A DNA stretch of 64,000 nt from Actinomyces sp. S6-Spd3 (lineage in GTDB: Bacteria; Actinomycetota; Actinomycetes; Actinomycetales; Actinomycetaceae). The notes under the pieces are model-generated. The model saw only the letters and a list, made by a program, of their open reading frames with translations. It was not told the DNA's origin and did not search any database. Made by a program: the position numbers and the translations under genes. The stretch lies in NCBI RefSeq assembly GCF_000758755.1, contig NZ_JRMV01000275.1, positions 153,486 to 217,485 of the forward strand. Direction: 5' to 3'. Shown piece after piece: positions 35,088-44,295 of the stretch (position 1 is its first letter; each line of letters begins with the position of its first letter).

Positions 35088-37772
35088 CTATCGTCCTGTC
35101 AGTTGCCAGGCGTCTTCGTTGTCTTCAGGCTCTTCGTCAACCCAGTCAGTCCTTCCACCGAAGTCGTGTCCGGTGTATGGATCCGAAGGAGACGTACCCC
35201 CATCGTACTCGTCCTGAGGCCCGTTAGACGACTGTTCAGTAAAAGTCTGCGTGACTTCTTCTTGAACAGCAGGGGTTTGCGAAGGAGTTTCGGGAGAGGT
35301 TTCGCCACGCAGCATCGCTAGAACTTCAGGAAGTTGCTCTGGTGAAACAAGGACCTGACGTGCTTTCGACCCCTCGGAAGGACCAACAATTTCACGCGAT
35401 TCCAGCAAATCCATGAGGCGACCTGCTCGCGCAAAACCAACGCGAAGCTTTCGTTGAAGCATCGACGTCGACCCGAGCTGCGTAGAAATTACGAGCTCTG
35501 CTGCTGCAAGAAGATCATCAAGATCGTCACCAATATCCTCAGCGACCTTCGCGGTCTTTGCAGGAGCGAGAACGTCAGGCCTGTACTGAGCCTGCATTTG
35601 TTCCTTAACGTGAGAGACAACGGCATGAATCTCAGATTCGGTCACCCACGCACCCTGGACACGCATAGGTTTGCTCGCTCCCGAAGGCAGGTAAAGAGCA
35701 TCGCCCTGACCGATCAGCTTTTCTGCACCCGGCTGATCCAAAATCACTCGAGAGTCGGCTAGCGAAGAAGTCGCAAAGGCCAAGCGGGAGGGAACATTCG
35801 CCTTAATCAAACCGGTTACAACGTCAACTGAGGGACGCTGGGTCGCCAAAACCAAGTGAATACCAGCAGCACGCGCCAACTGGGTAATGCGCTGAACCGA
35901 AGCTTCTACGTCTCGAGGAGCAACCATCATCAAATCGGCGAGCTCATCGACAACAACAAGCAGATAGGGATAGGGGCGCAGCTCGCGGTTCAATCCCGGC
36001 AACGCCTTTACCTGTCCAGCAGAGACAGCCTTGTTGAAATCGTCAATATGCTTGAAACCGTAGGTCGCGAGGTCGTCGTAGCGCGCGTCCATCTCCTTGA
36101 CGACCCATTCCAGCGCTTCCGCTGCCTTCTTCGGGTCAGTAATGATCGGAGAAATCAGGTGCGGAATCCCCTCATAAATCGTCAATTCCACGCGCTTGGG
36201 ATCAACAAGGATCATTCGAACTTGCTGAGGGGTCGCACGCATCATGATCGAAGTGATCATTGAATTGACGAAGGACGACTTACCGGAACCGGTCTGGCCG
36301 GCGACCAAGAGGTGCGGGGTCTTCGCTAGGTTGGTGACAACATAGCCACCTTCAACGTCTTTACCAACACCAACAACTAGAGGGTGCTGGTTACGCTGCG
36401 CCGCTCCAGAGCGCAGGACGTCGCCAAGAGCAACGGTTTCGCGGTCAGAGTTCGGAATCTCAATACCGATCGCTGATTTTCCAGGAATCGGCGCAAGAAT
36501 ACGCACATCGGCCGAAGCGACGGCATAGGCAATATTCTTTGAAAGATTTGTCAGGCGATCAACCTTCACGCCCGGACCAAGCGTAACTTCATAGCGAGTG
36601 ACTGTCGGGCCTCGAGAAAAGCCCGTAACCTGCGCATCCACGTTAAATTCGGCAAAAACCTGACGCAGAGACTGAACGACCTGATCATTGACTGCCGAAC
36701 GAGTCTTGTGCGGAGCGCCTCGAACCAAAAGTTCACTCGAGGGCAAGGTATAGGACAGCGTTTCATCCAGCTCTGCCTGGAATCCTCCGGCGGGTTCTTC
36801 CGTGTGCGCAGGAGGTTCAGGATCAGAGTGTTCTTCAATGTTCTCGGTGACAGAGAGCGCGGGAACCTGCATAGCTTCCGTCGGCGCATCCATTGGTGCA
36901 GGCGTTGCCTTCTCCGCAGTCCCCTCCTGTGCCGAGGCCGATGGCATGAGCCTAGTACGCTGGGCATCCACGCGCTTGGGTGATTCCTCCTCGGTAGAGG
37001 GCTCAACCGCACGGCGAAACTCCTCGTCCCCATCGTAGGAATCGAGGAAGGGGTCATCTCCGGCAGCCAGAGAACGGCGCGCATCTTCACGCGCGCGAGC
37101 GATCGGATCAGCTTCTTCTTCCGGCTTTGTTTTCTTTGAGAGGCGGTTGATAAGATCTCGGATCAGCCCAGGGACCTGGGCAACTTGAGTCCGCGTCGCA
37201 AGCAAAATTGAGTAGGCAAAGAGCAGCAGAAGAATCGCTGCAGCTCCCCATGACGAGAGCATTAAAACCAGCGGGCGGGCAATGAACCATCCGAGGATTC
37301 CACCAGCCGTTTCAATGGACTGCGCAGAATCAAACGCGGGGTTTCCCTTACTGACATGGACAAGTCCCGTGAGGGAAAAAACGATCCCAAGGCAACCCGC
37401 AACCCGGTGAGGAAGAGCCGAGTTACCCGCGCGCACTCGAACGAGTTCGACGGAAAAGGCAACAAGAATAATCGGCAGCACGACGGAGAAAATGCCGACG
37501 AATCCAGCGGCCGCATGATGGATAAAATCACCGGCTTGCCCCGAGATGCCAAACCACTCGCGTAAAGCGACAAGAACAGCAGCGGCCATCACAACGAAAG
37601 CCAAGGCATCGCGTTTCACCTGTGCATCGGTTGCGCGCCACGCGCGAATCATTGCAAGACAGCCTCGACCAATGCCGGAAAAGATACGAGCAAGAAGCCC
37701 TGGAGTCGCAGTGGGCTTCCCGGATCGCGAAGAAGATTTCGGAGATGCTGAAGATGGGGATTTTCGTGCCAT
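35088..37772 (-). CDS. ftsK: DNA translocase FtsK
   Basis: Membrane-anchored hexameric motor that clears chromosomal DNA from the septum. 894 residues. Four transmembrane helices lie in the first quarter (about 45-205), then an acidic, Pro-rich linker, the motor domain with Walker A VAGQTGSGKSSFVNSM and Walker B LLVVVDELADLMMV, and the C-terminal gamma winged helix (TSMLQRKLRVGFARAGRLMD) that reads KOPS sites. The final 70 residues are acidic and low-complexity. Confidence 0.97.
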   Translation of the reverse strand: MARKSPSSASPKSSSRSGKPTATPGLLARIFSGIGRGCLAMIRAWRATDAQVKRDALAFVVMAAAVLVALREWFGISGQAGDFIHHAAAGFVGIFSVVLPIILVAFSVELVRVRAGNSALPHRVAGCLGIVFSLTGLVHVSKGNPAFDSAQSIETAGGILGWFIARPLVLMLSSWGAAAILLLLFAYSILLATRTQVAQVPGLIRDLINRLSKKTKPEEEADPIARAREDARRSLAAGDDPFLDSYDGDEEFRRAVEPSTEEESPKRVDAQRTRLMPSASAQEGTAEKATPAPMDAPTEAMQVPALSVTENIEEHSDPEPPAHTEEPAGGFQAELDETLSYTLPSSELLVRGAPHKTRSAVNDQVVQSLRQVFAEFNVDAQVTGFSRGPTVTRYEVTLGPGVKVDRLTNLSKNIAYAVASADVRILAPIPGKSAIGIEIPNSDRETVALGDVLRSGAAQRNQHPLVVGVGKDVEGGYVVTNLAKTPHLLVAGQTGSGKSSFVNSMITSIMMRATPQQVRMILVDPKRVELTIYEGIPHLISPIITDPKKAAEALEWVVKEMDARYDDLATYGFKHIDDFNKAVSAGQVKALPGLNRELRPYPYLLVVVDELADLMMVAPRDVEASVQRITQLARAAGIHLVLATQRPSVDVVTGLIKANVPSRLAFATSSLADSRVILDQPGAEKLIGQGDALYLPSGASKPMRVQGAWVTESEIHAVVSHVKEQMQAQYRPDVLAPAKTAKVAEDIGDDLDDLLAAAELVISTQLGSTSMLQRKLRVGFARAGRLMDLLESREIVGPSEGSKARQVLVSPEQLPEVLAMLRGETSPETPSQTPAVQEEVTQTFTEQSSNGPQDEYDGGTSPSDPYTGHDFGGRTDWVDEEPEDNEDAWQLTGR

Positions 37773-37835
37773 GGTAGAAAAACGCTACCGCCGGAGCGGC
37801 GCGAAACCCTGAAGGCACGCCGAAATCCAGCGTTC

Positions 37836-38774
37836 CTAATGCGTCACATCACCGTGTTTCATCACTGCATGAATCTGTTCCCAAGTGGGAACAGGAAGTG
37901 CTGATTCGTGCGAGATGGTAATTGCCGCAGCTGCGTTAGCCATTCGCGCTGCTTCAACAGGATCATGACCAAGGAGCAATGCTGCACACATTGTTGCAAT
38001 GTGTGTGTCTCCGACCCCCGCGGTATCGACCGTATTCGATTCGTAAGCCGGCAAGCTGATTTTTTCGCCGGTTTCCTTTAAAAAGACCTCACATCCCATG
38101 ACGCCGAGGCGACGGACGATGACAGCGTCCTCCCGTGTAGCATCTTGCAGACTCAGTCCGGGTTCATAGCCACCAAGAATGTCCGATAGAGTTCCTGCTT
38201 CGCGAATATTGCGTGAAACGATATCCGCCCTCCTCAGGATGCGCAACCATACTGAAGCGGGGACCTGAGCGACGGAGGGCGAGGCGGAGACCAGAACTGT
38301 GATTCCCTTTGGAAGATTTTCTGCCCAGCCAACAAGAACTTCAGCGCTCGTTTCACTAACTAGGTCAGAACCCGAAATGTGCACGAGATCCCCATCATGG
38401 AGATCTAACTGGTCGAGAGACTCGCGAGAAGGCTCTGATTCAACGCCTGTCGTCACGATTGAGGTCATCGAACCATCGTCCTCAATCAGCTGAATCGCAA
38501 CTCCGATATCACCGACAAGCTCGGGAATCAGGATCTTGACTCCGGCCTCGGCAAGAAGCTGACGGACCATGAAGGAATTCGGCCCCGTCCCCAGCGGAGA
38601 CGCAGTTGCGGTGGGAACCCCAAGCTTCGCTGCTGCACACAAAGTAGTAAATCCGCCGGCAGGAAGAGAGGTTGCCGCCGCTGCATGGATGGAACCGCCT
38701 CGCTCGGGCAATTTGGAAATGCGCATTGGAAGTGAGAGAACAACCGAATACGTCGAGATAAAACGACCGCTCAT
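37836..38774 (-). CDS. PfkB-family carbohydrate kinase
   Basis: Ribokinase-fold kinase of 312 residues; the substrate cannot be named. The second PfkB signature DTAGVGDTHIATMCAALLLG carries the catalytic Asp in GVGD. The N-terminal GGSIHAAAATSLPAGGF corresponds to the substrate-binding glycine pair. The first PfkB signature is less clear. It lies alone between ftsK and RNase J, with short gaps on both sides; no sugar transporter is nearby to hint at the substrate. Confidence 0.82.
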   Translation of the reverse strand: MSGRFISTYSVVLSLPMRISKLPERGGSIHAAAATSLPAGGFTTLCAAAKLGVPTATASPLGTGPNSFMVRQLLAEAGVKILIPELVGDIGVAIQLIEDDGSMTSIVTTGVESEPSRESLDQLDLHDGDLVHISGSDLVSETSAEVLVGWAENLPKGITVLVSASPSVAQVPASVWLRILRRADIVSRNIREAGTLSDILGGYEPGLSLQDATREDAVIVRRLGVMGCEVFLKETGEKISLPAYESNTVDTAGVGDTHIATMCAALLLGHDPVEAARMANAAAAITISHESALPVPTWEQIHAVMKHGDVTH

Positions 38775-38825
38775 AGTTCTACCCTACCTTTACTTCCAGA
38801 TTGTCTGAGCTCGCTCGCACGAAAT

Positions 38826-40517
38826 CTACTGTTCAACAACAACCGGGACAATCATGGGACGACGGCGCAGGTGACGACCAACCCAACGTCCAATGACCCG
38901 GCGCATTGCCTGTTGCAGAATATGCGGATCGACATTTCCACCAGCAGCCGCTTCTTCTAGGGCCGCCGTCACATCGGGAAGAATCTCGTCGAATACCGAG
39001 GAGTCTTCGGCCATACCGATCGCGCGAATCGTCGGCGATGCCAAAACCATCCCAGATTCACGCTCAACAACGGCATACACGCTGACGAAGCCTTCAGATC
39101 CCAGGGTACGACGAGTCGCCAATTCGTCTTCGGAAATCTCTCCAATGGAAGAACCATCAACGTAGATGTACTCGCAGGGAACTGCACCAACCACCTGGGC
39201 ATGGCCATCACACAGATCAACAACAACGCCGTCTTCTGCAAGAACAACATTCTCGGGTTTCACACCGGTGAGAACAGCCAATTGGCCGTTGGCAACAAGG
39301 TGACGGATTTCCCCGTGAATAGGCATGACGTTCGCAGGCTGAACGATGTTGTAGCAGTAGATCAATTCGCCGGCAGCAGCGTGACCGGACACGTGAACCT
39401 TCGCATTGGCCTGGTGAACGACCTTTGCGCCCAAGCGAGTCAAGTCATTGATCACCCGGTACACAGAATTTTCATTCCCGGGAATCAGTGACGAGGCAAA
39501 AATGACAGTATCGCCGGGATCCACACTGACAAAGCGGTGTGAACCTTGAGAGATCCGCGAAAGTGCGGCCATCGGTTCGCCCTGCGAACCAGTTGCCATA
39601 AATACGCGTTGGTTTGCAGGCAGAAGAGAAATCTCATTGGAATCGACGATCAAGCCATCGGGAATGGCTAGGTAGCCTTTTTCCTGAGCAATGCGCATAT
39701 TACGTTCCATCGAACGCCCAACAAGAGCAACGCGACGCCCGTGGCGAGCAGCTGCATTGAAGACCTGCTGCACGCGGTGAACGTGAGAAGCGAAAGATGC
39801 GACGACAATCTGCCCCGTGGCCTCGGCAAAAACCTGATCGAGAACAGGACCGATCTCGCGCTCAGGGGTAACGAAGCCCGGAACTTCCGCATTGGTCGAG
39901 TCCACCATGAACAGATCGACGCCTTCTTCGCCGAAGCGGGCGAAAGAACGCAAATCTGTAAGGCGATGATCAAGGGGAAGCTGGTCCATCTTGAAATCGC
40001 CGGTGATGAGGACTTTTCCAGCGGGAGTGCGTACGAAAAGCGCAAGAGCATCGGGAATCGAGTGCGTGACGGCGACGAATTCGCAGTCGAAAGGACCGAT
40101 CGCCTGGCGATCCCCTTCGGCGACTACACGCAGGTTATCGGCGGAAAGACGATGCTCGCGAAGTTTTGGTTCAACGAAAGCAAGAGTCAAATCTGAACCG
40201 TAAATCGGAATATCTTCACGCAACTTGAGCAGATAGGGAACCGCACCGATGTGGTCTTCGTGACCGTGAGTGAGCACCATACCAACGATGTCATCCAAAC
40301 GATCTTCAAGCCAAGAGAAATCAGGCAAAATCAGATCGACACCGGGCTGGGATTCTTCGGGGAAAAGCACGCCACAATCAACAACGAGGAGTTTGCCATC
40401 AAACTCCAAAACGTTCATGTTTCGACCGACTTCTCCCAAGCCACCCAAGGGGACAATCCGGAGGCTTCCCTTTTCCAAGGGGGCAGGTTCGGGCAAGTTG
40501 TCGTACAGAGGCATCAT
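38826..40517 (-). CDS. rnj: Ribonuclease J
   Basis: Metallo-beta-lactamase/beta-CASP ribonuclease with 5'-exonuclease and endonuclease activity, used in mRNA decay and rRNA maturation. 563 residues. The metal site HGHEDHIG is near 84-91; further motifs are VTHSIPDAL, ITGDFKMDQ, and HVSGHAAAGEL in the beta-CASP part. A second ATG one codon downstream is also possible. It lies 49 bases after the GNAT gene. No dapA/dapB genes are beside it, unlike in many relatives. Confidence 0.96.
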   Translation of the reverse strand: MMPLYDNLPEPAPLEKGSLRIVPLGGLGEVGRNMNVLEFDGKLLVVDCGVLFPEESQPGVDLILPDFSWLEDRLDDIVGMVLTHGHEDHIGAVPYLLKLREDIPIYGSDLTLAFVEPKLREHRLSADNLRVVAEGDRQAIGPFDCEFVAVTHSIPDALALFVRTPAGKVLITGDFKMDQLPLDHRLTDLRSFARFGEEGVDLFMVDSTNAEVPGFVTPEREIGPVLDQVFAEATGQIVVASFASHVHRVQQVFNAAARHGRRVALVGRSMERNMRIAQEKGYLAIPDGLIVDSNEISLLPANQRVFMATGSQGEPMAALSRISQGSHRFVSVDPGDTVIFASSLIPGNENSVYRVINDLTRLGAKVVHQANAKVHVSGHAAAGELIYCYNIVQPANVMPIHGEIRHLVANGQLAVLTGVKPENVVLAEDGVVVDLCDGHAQVVGAVPCEYIYVDGSSIGEISEDELATRRTLGSEGFVSVYAVVERESGMVLASPTIRAIGMAEDSSVFDEILPDVTAALEEAAAGGNVDPHILQQAMRRVIGRWVGRHLRRRPMIVPVVVEQ

Positions 40518-40566
40518 GCAATAAGTGTGCCACGTCTAGACTTTCACGGCCCACTCGGAACACAAG

Positions 40567-41124
40567 CTAGGAGCGAAGTGCCCACCACAAGTGCTCATCA
40601 CGCCGGACCTGAAGCGCCTCATCAAACATGAACGAGCGCTTCAGTCCCGCTGGTAGAAAACCACTTCCCTGAAGGAAACGGAGCATCAGCGTATCTTCGG
40701 GTGCCAGCCACATTCGAAGGGAAGCGGGTTGGAGAGTATCAACAATTGCTGCGAGCAAACGCGATCCATGTCCGCTTCGACGGAAACTGCGATGAACATA
40801 GAGCGTTGTCACCTCTACTCCAGCAGGAATTTCCTTAGCCTGCCCAAGCTCAAGAGACTGAACCGGCGCAGAGATGATCGAGATCAAACCAACGGGACTT
40901 TCCCCTTCGAGGGCAACGAAAGTGTGTCCTGAATCCGCGTTCTTTCCCTGCGTGGAAAGGGTCCGCTCCCACAGCTGGCGAGTACTTCCCAACACGTGGC
41001 CTCGAAGCGGATGATCAATAGGGAGAGCACACGCGTCAAAGATCTCCGTGAAAGACTCTTGCGCAAGAGCAGCAATCGCATTCAAGTCGCTCAGGCGCGC
41101 AGGACGAACACTTCGCTTCGTCAC
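40567..41124 (-). CDS. GNAT-family N-acetyltransferase
   Basis: 185 residues. The acetyl-CoA-binding region VTTLYVHRSFRRSGHGSRLL (Q/RxxGxG/A pattern as RRSGHG) identifies the GNAT fold. The substrate is unknown. It starts within the M16 peptidase stop (four-base overlap), suggesting cotranscription with it and with the membrane protein upstream. The C-terminal part (LAPEDTLMLRFLQGSGFLPAG) is typical of small-molecule or N-terminal acetylases. Confidence 0.85.
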   Translation of the reverse strand: MTKRSVRPARLSDLNAIAALAQESFTEIFDACALPIDHPLRGHVLGSTRQLWERTLSTQGKNADSGHTFVALEGESPVGLISIISAPVQSLELGQAKEIPAGVEVTTLYVHRSFRRSGHGSRLLAAIVDTLQPASLRMWLAPEDTLMLRFLQGSGFLPAGLKRSFMFDEALQVRRDEHLWWALRS

Positions 41125-42455
41125 TGACGCTCCCCCGGCAAGACCTCGGCGGTGAAGACACTTCGCCCAGCAAGTTCTTCCGCTAGCGCGCGAACATCCT
41201 CGGCTTGAACTCTTTCAATACGAGCAAGAGCGGCATCAACAGTGAAATACCTGCCGTTAAGCTCGGAACGTCCCAGTCGTGACATTCGCGAGAGCGTATC
41301 TTCCAAGCCCAGAGCCATTCCACCTCGAAGTTGCCCGCGCACGCGAATGAGTTCTTCCTCGCTAGGCCCGTAAATTGCGAGTTTCTCCAACTCTCCAAGC
41401 ATGAGTTTTTCAACTTCAGTAATTCGTTCAGGTGAAGTCCCCGCATACATTCCCCATGCACCCGCGTTCGAATAGGCGGAATCAAATGCATAGGTCGAAT
41501 AGGCAAGACCACGCTTCTCACGAATTTCTTGGAAGAGACGGGAAGACATTGAACCGCCCAAAATCGATAGTAAAACCGACATGACGGGACGGCGATCATC
41601 TCCGGCACGCATGGATGGCCCGCCGACGATGACATGTGCTTGTTCAATATGACGGTAGCGAGTCACGCGTTCGGGCTGATATTCATCGCTGTTCGTCATC
41701 TGCGTTGAACGTCGCGGCCTGGGGCTTTGAGCGCGTGAAAGCTCTTCCGACCAAGCACCACTAAGAGAGCGACAAACCTTCTCAACGATTTCGTCGTGAT
41801 TGACATCCCCCGCTGCAGCAATGATCAAAGACGAAGGGGCATAGACGCGTCGATAGTAGTCCCAGACGTCGTCCCGTTTGACACTTCTAATGGTCTCTTG
41901 GCTTCCCCCCACGGGCCTCCCCAGTGAGTTATCGCCAAAAACTGCCAGTTGGTATGCCTCGTGAACAACCTCGGGAGGGTTGTCCTCTGACATCGCGAGC
42001 TCGTCCAAAATGACGCCGCGCTCGGTTTCAAATTCCTCGGGATCAATGAGCGATCCTGAGATCATGTCACCGAGAACATCAATGGCCATTGCCGTGTCAT
42101 CACTGAGGACTCGAGCCCAGTAGTTTGTATGTTCTTTCCCGGTTTCAGCGTTTGATTCGCCCCCTACGGCGTCAAATGCCTGTGCGATATCAAAAGCGCT
42201 GCGTCGAGCTGTGCCTTTGAAGAGAAGATGTTCAAGAAAGTGCGTTGAACCTGCGCTGTCTTCGTCTTCGTCGCGAGACCCCGCGCCAATCCACCAGCTC
42301 AGTGCAAGAGAACGGGTCGCCGGAATCTTTTGGGTGATAACGCGTAGTCCATTGTCGAGAACGCTTCGAGTCACCGTCGATCCCGAGTCCTCCCATTGCT
42401 GCGCGCCATCGCCGGTTGATTCCAGCGGGAGCACCCGGAATTCATCGTTGGTCAT
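41121..42455 (-). CDS. M16-family zinc metallopeptidase (PepR/YmxG type)
   Basis: 444-residue single-unit processing-peptidase-like protein. The inverted zinc motif is His72-x-x-Glu75-His76 (THFLEHLLFKGTARRS), with a distal Glu expected in the E-x6-E helix (NAETGKEHTNYWA region). Actinobacterial members normally follow pnp directly. Here about 15 kb separate the two, because the carnitine-type island lies between. It overlaps by four bases both the membrane protein upstream and the GNAT gene downstream. Confidence 0.93.
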   Translation of the reverse strand: MTNDEFRVLPLESTGDGAQQWEDSGSTVTRSVLDNGLRVITQKIPATRSLALSWWIGAGSRDEDEDSAGSTHFLEHLLFKGTARRSAFDIAQAFDAVGGESNAETGKEHTNYWARVLSDDTAMAIDVLGDMISGSLIDPEEFETERGVILDELAMSEDNPPEVVHEAYQLAVFGDNSLGRPVGGSQETIRSVKRDDVWDYYRRVYAPSSLIIAAAGDVNHDEIVEKVCRSLSGAWSEELSRAQSPRPRRSTQMTNSDEYQPERVTRYRHIEQAHVIVGGPSMRAGDDRRPVMSVLLSILGGSMSSRLFQEIREKRGLAYSTYAFDSAYSNAGAWGMYAGTSPERITEVEKLMLGELEKLAIYGPSEEELIRVRGQLRGGMALGLEDTLSRMSRLGRSELNGRYFTVDAALARIERVQAEDVRALAEELAGRSVFTAEVLPGERQ

Positions 42456-43060
42456 GAACGTTCCTTTTTCTCTTCTGACGAGGCCGCTTCGGCGTCTGCG
42501 CGAGCGGTTGGCTTTTGCGTGGAACTAATTGACGGAACAGGAGGGACGGCGGATGAGGTGCGCACGGTTGGGGCCGAGGCCTCGGCAGAGGAAGGCTTCG
42601 CGGCAGAAGACGACCTCTTCAGCGCGGCTTGGTTCAAAGCGTGCGCGTCTTCAGCGGTCTGCGGGATGCCACCGGTAAGGCCCACGATCAACAGGACCAG
42701 GGAGATAATCGCTTGGATCGCGAAATAGCATGCCATCCAGCGCAGACCGACTTCCATTCCTTGGAAGGAAGAGACCATTGCGGTGAGGTAGCAAAATCCC
42801 CCAGCCACAGCGCTCAGGAAGAGCGCCCACGCGTAGAAACGACGTGCGGAAGTCTTTGTGATCATGCGAGCGAGCGCCGCGATCATACACGTTGCAAGTG
42901 CGGGTACAGCAACAATGATGAGAGCACTCAAGGACACTGAAGCAATCTTTCCCGGTTCTGAATGATCAAAACCCGAAAAGGTTCCGACAATGAGCCACGC
43001 CAGCACATCAAAGATCAGCAGTACTCCACATACGATCGTGTCCGTCAGGCGTCGCAGCAT
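42452..43060 (-). CDS. Uncharacterised four-helix membrane protein
   Basis: 202 residues that I do not recognise as a named family. Four transmembrane segments (about 7-27, 42-64, 75-96, 107-127) are followed by a low-complexity cytoplasmic or exterior tail rich in Ala, Ser and Pro and ending in EEKKERS. It overlaps the M16 peptidase start (four bases), so the two are probably coexpressed. It lies at the left edge of the region where gene order departs from the actinobacterial norm. Confidence 0.7.
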   Translation of the reverse strand: MLRRLTDTIVCGVLLIFDVLAWLIVGTFSGFDHSEPGKIASVSLSALIIVAVPALATCMIAALARMITKTSARRFYAWALFLSAVAGGFCYLTAMVSSFQGMEVGLRWMACYFAIQAIISLVLLIVGLTGGIPQTAEDAHALNQAALKRSSSAAKPSSAEASAPTVRTSSAVPPVPSISSTQKPTARADAEAASSEEKKERS

Positions 43061-43096
43061 TTCTCCTCCTAGGGTCGCCTGATGACCAGCTTAATA

Positions 43097-43108
43097 TGCA
43101 CGCGTGCA
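43097..43108. promoter_or_regulatory. Perfect palindrome TGCACGCGTGCA in the divergent region
   Basis: Twelve-base perfect palindrome 130 bases upstream of the LacI-family gene and 36 bases from the start of the membrane protein gene. Half-sites of this size suit a LacI-type or other dimeric repressor, but the centre is GC rather than the usual CG, so the assignment is tentative. Confidence 0.35.
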
Positions 43109-43227
43109 AGGCGCAGTCTCCCTATGCACAGGGAAGAACCCCATCGGCGTGTTTCCACAATTTACTTGTTCTGCACCCGGCAGGCGTGCGATTACGGCAC
43201 AGTGTTGGCCAGAGAAAGGGGGCTCTC

Positions 43228-43944
43228 ATGGCCAAAACACCAACAATGTCCGACGTTGCTCTTCTTGCTGGAGTATCCGTTGGGACTGTCTCTCATGTCC
43301 TGCGGGGAAGCGCTCACGTCAGCGATGCGCTCACCAAGCGCGTTCACGAGGCGGCAGAAACTTTGGGATACAGAGTTGATCCATCAGCCCAAGCACTTCG
43401 CTTGGGTTACCAAAACATCGTTGGTGTCGGGCTTTTAGGCGCACGCAAAGAAGTGGAACAAGCCGCCTGCACTTTCCTTCTCCCTTTTGCCCGGGAACTG
43501 GGACGAAGCGGAATGGAAGCGTTGGTCCTCTCCACCACTCATTCTTCCGCCAAACATTTGTGCCTAGAAGATTGCACGGATATCGTCATGCGCGCGAAGC
43601 GATCACACTTACATTCACTCCTCATATGTCTTAGCGCTGAATCTTCCTCGTGCACATTCATCGACGCCGATGCACATGCGACGGGAACGCATGCGGATGA
43701 GCATCGATTGTTTCCGATAGGTCAAAGCACCTCAGCGACTCGGGATCTTCCCATATTTGAGGTTCATCTAAATGCTCATGGCCCACAAAGACTCCATGGA
43801 GAAAGAAAGACTGCATCACTTGAATGGCGTCCTCTACATGTAGGCGGGAATTCTGCAGAGGGTCATTCCCTCACCCGTGGAAATATCACCGAATGCATTG
43901 AGGCAGTTATGGATTCGAGGGACACAACAAGAATGGTGGGTTGA
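43228..43944 (+). CDS. LacI-family regulator, shortened
   Basis: 238 residues from the ATG at 43228 behind AAAGGGGG. The N-terminal LacI helix-turn-helix and hinge are intact: MSDVALLAGVSVGTVSHVLR, then ALTKRVHEAAETLGYRVDPS and the start of the effector domain (NIVGVGLLGARKEV). A normal LacI protein has about 330-350 residues; here the effector domain loses recognisable similarity after about residue 120 and the protein ends early. It may be a degenerate or repurposed regulator. It ends inside a perfect hairpin and converges with fixX. Confidence 0.75.
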   Translation: MAKTPTMSDVALLAGVSVGTVSHVLRGSAHVSDALTKRVHEAAETLGYRVDPSAQALRLGYQNIVGVGLLGARKEVEQAACTFLLPFARELGRSGMEALVLSTTHSSAKHLCLEDCTDIVMRAKRSHLHSLLICLSAESSSCTFIDADAHATGTHADEHRLFPIGQSTSATRDLPIFEVHLNAHGPQRLHGERKTASLEWRPLHVGGNSAEGHSLTRGNITECIEAVMDSRDTTRMVG

Positions 43945-43967
43945 AAGCAGACGCTTTCAACCCACCA
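43934..43967. terminator. Hairpin between lacI-like gene and fixX
   Basis: TGGTGGGTTGAAAGC, loop AGAC, GCTTTCAACCCACCA: a perfect 15-base stem that begins inside the last codons of the LacI-like gene and ends 19 bases before the fixX stop. No strong U-run on either strand. It probably serves both convergent transcripts. Confidence 0.7.
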
Positions 43968-43985
43968 CTTCAAATGGAGAAGCCC

Positions 43986-44282
43986 TTAGCCTTCTCGGAA
44001 CATGATCCCGAAACCGCTCCTGGGATAGTGCCACTTCAAAACACCTTCAGGGGCAATAGCCAAGCAGGTACCGCATTCTAGGCATGCGGCATATTCCACT
44101 CCAACGGTCCCATCCTCTTCTACCGAGTAGACATGTGCCGGGCAGATTCGCTCCAAGAGCTTGCCGGCACCGGTGGCACGAGCGCGCTCCTGGTTGACCT
44201 CGATATGAGATTCTTCCTCGTCAAGGTTGTAAGTGTTACGCGAAAGACGGGCGGGAACACTCTCAATTTTCAATGTGCTCAT
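43986..44282 (-). CDS. fixX: Ferredoxin-like protein FixX
   Basis: 98 residues from the ATG at 44282 behind AGGAGG. Iron-sulfur partner of the FixABC electron-transfer complex. The cluster ligands are Cys47 (ICPAHVY), Cys67, Cys70 and Cys73 (CLECGTC), as in enterobacterial FixX, followed by the typical C-terminal LKWHYPRSGFGIMFREG. It carries electrons between the FixAB flavoprotein and FixC or the quinone pool. It is the last gene of fixABCX, 13 bases after fixC. Confidence 0.95.
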   Translation of the reverse strand: MSTLKIESVPARLSRNTYNLDEEESHIEVNQERARATGAGKLLERICPAHVYSVEEDGTVGVEYAACLECGTCLAIAPEGVLKWHYPRSGFGIMFREG

Positions 44283-44295
44283 TGTTCCTCCTGCC

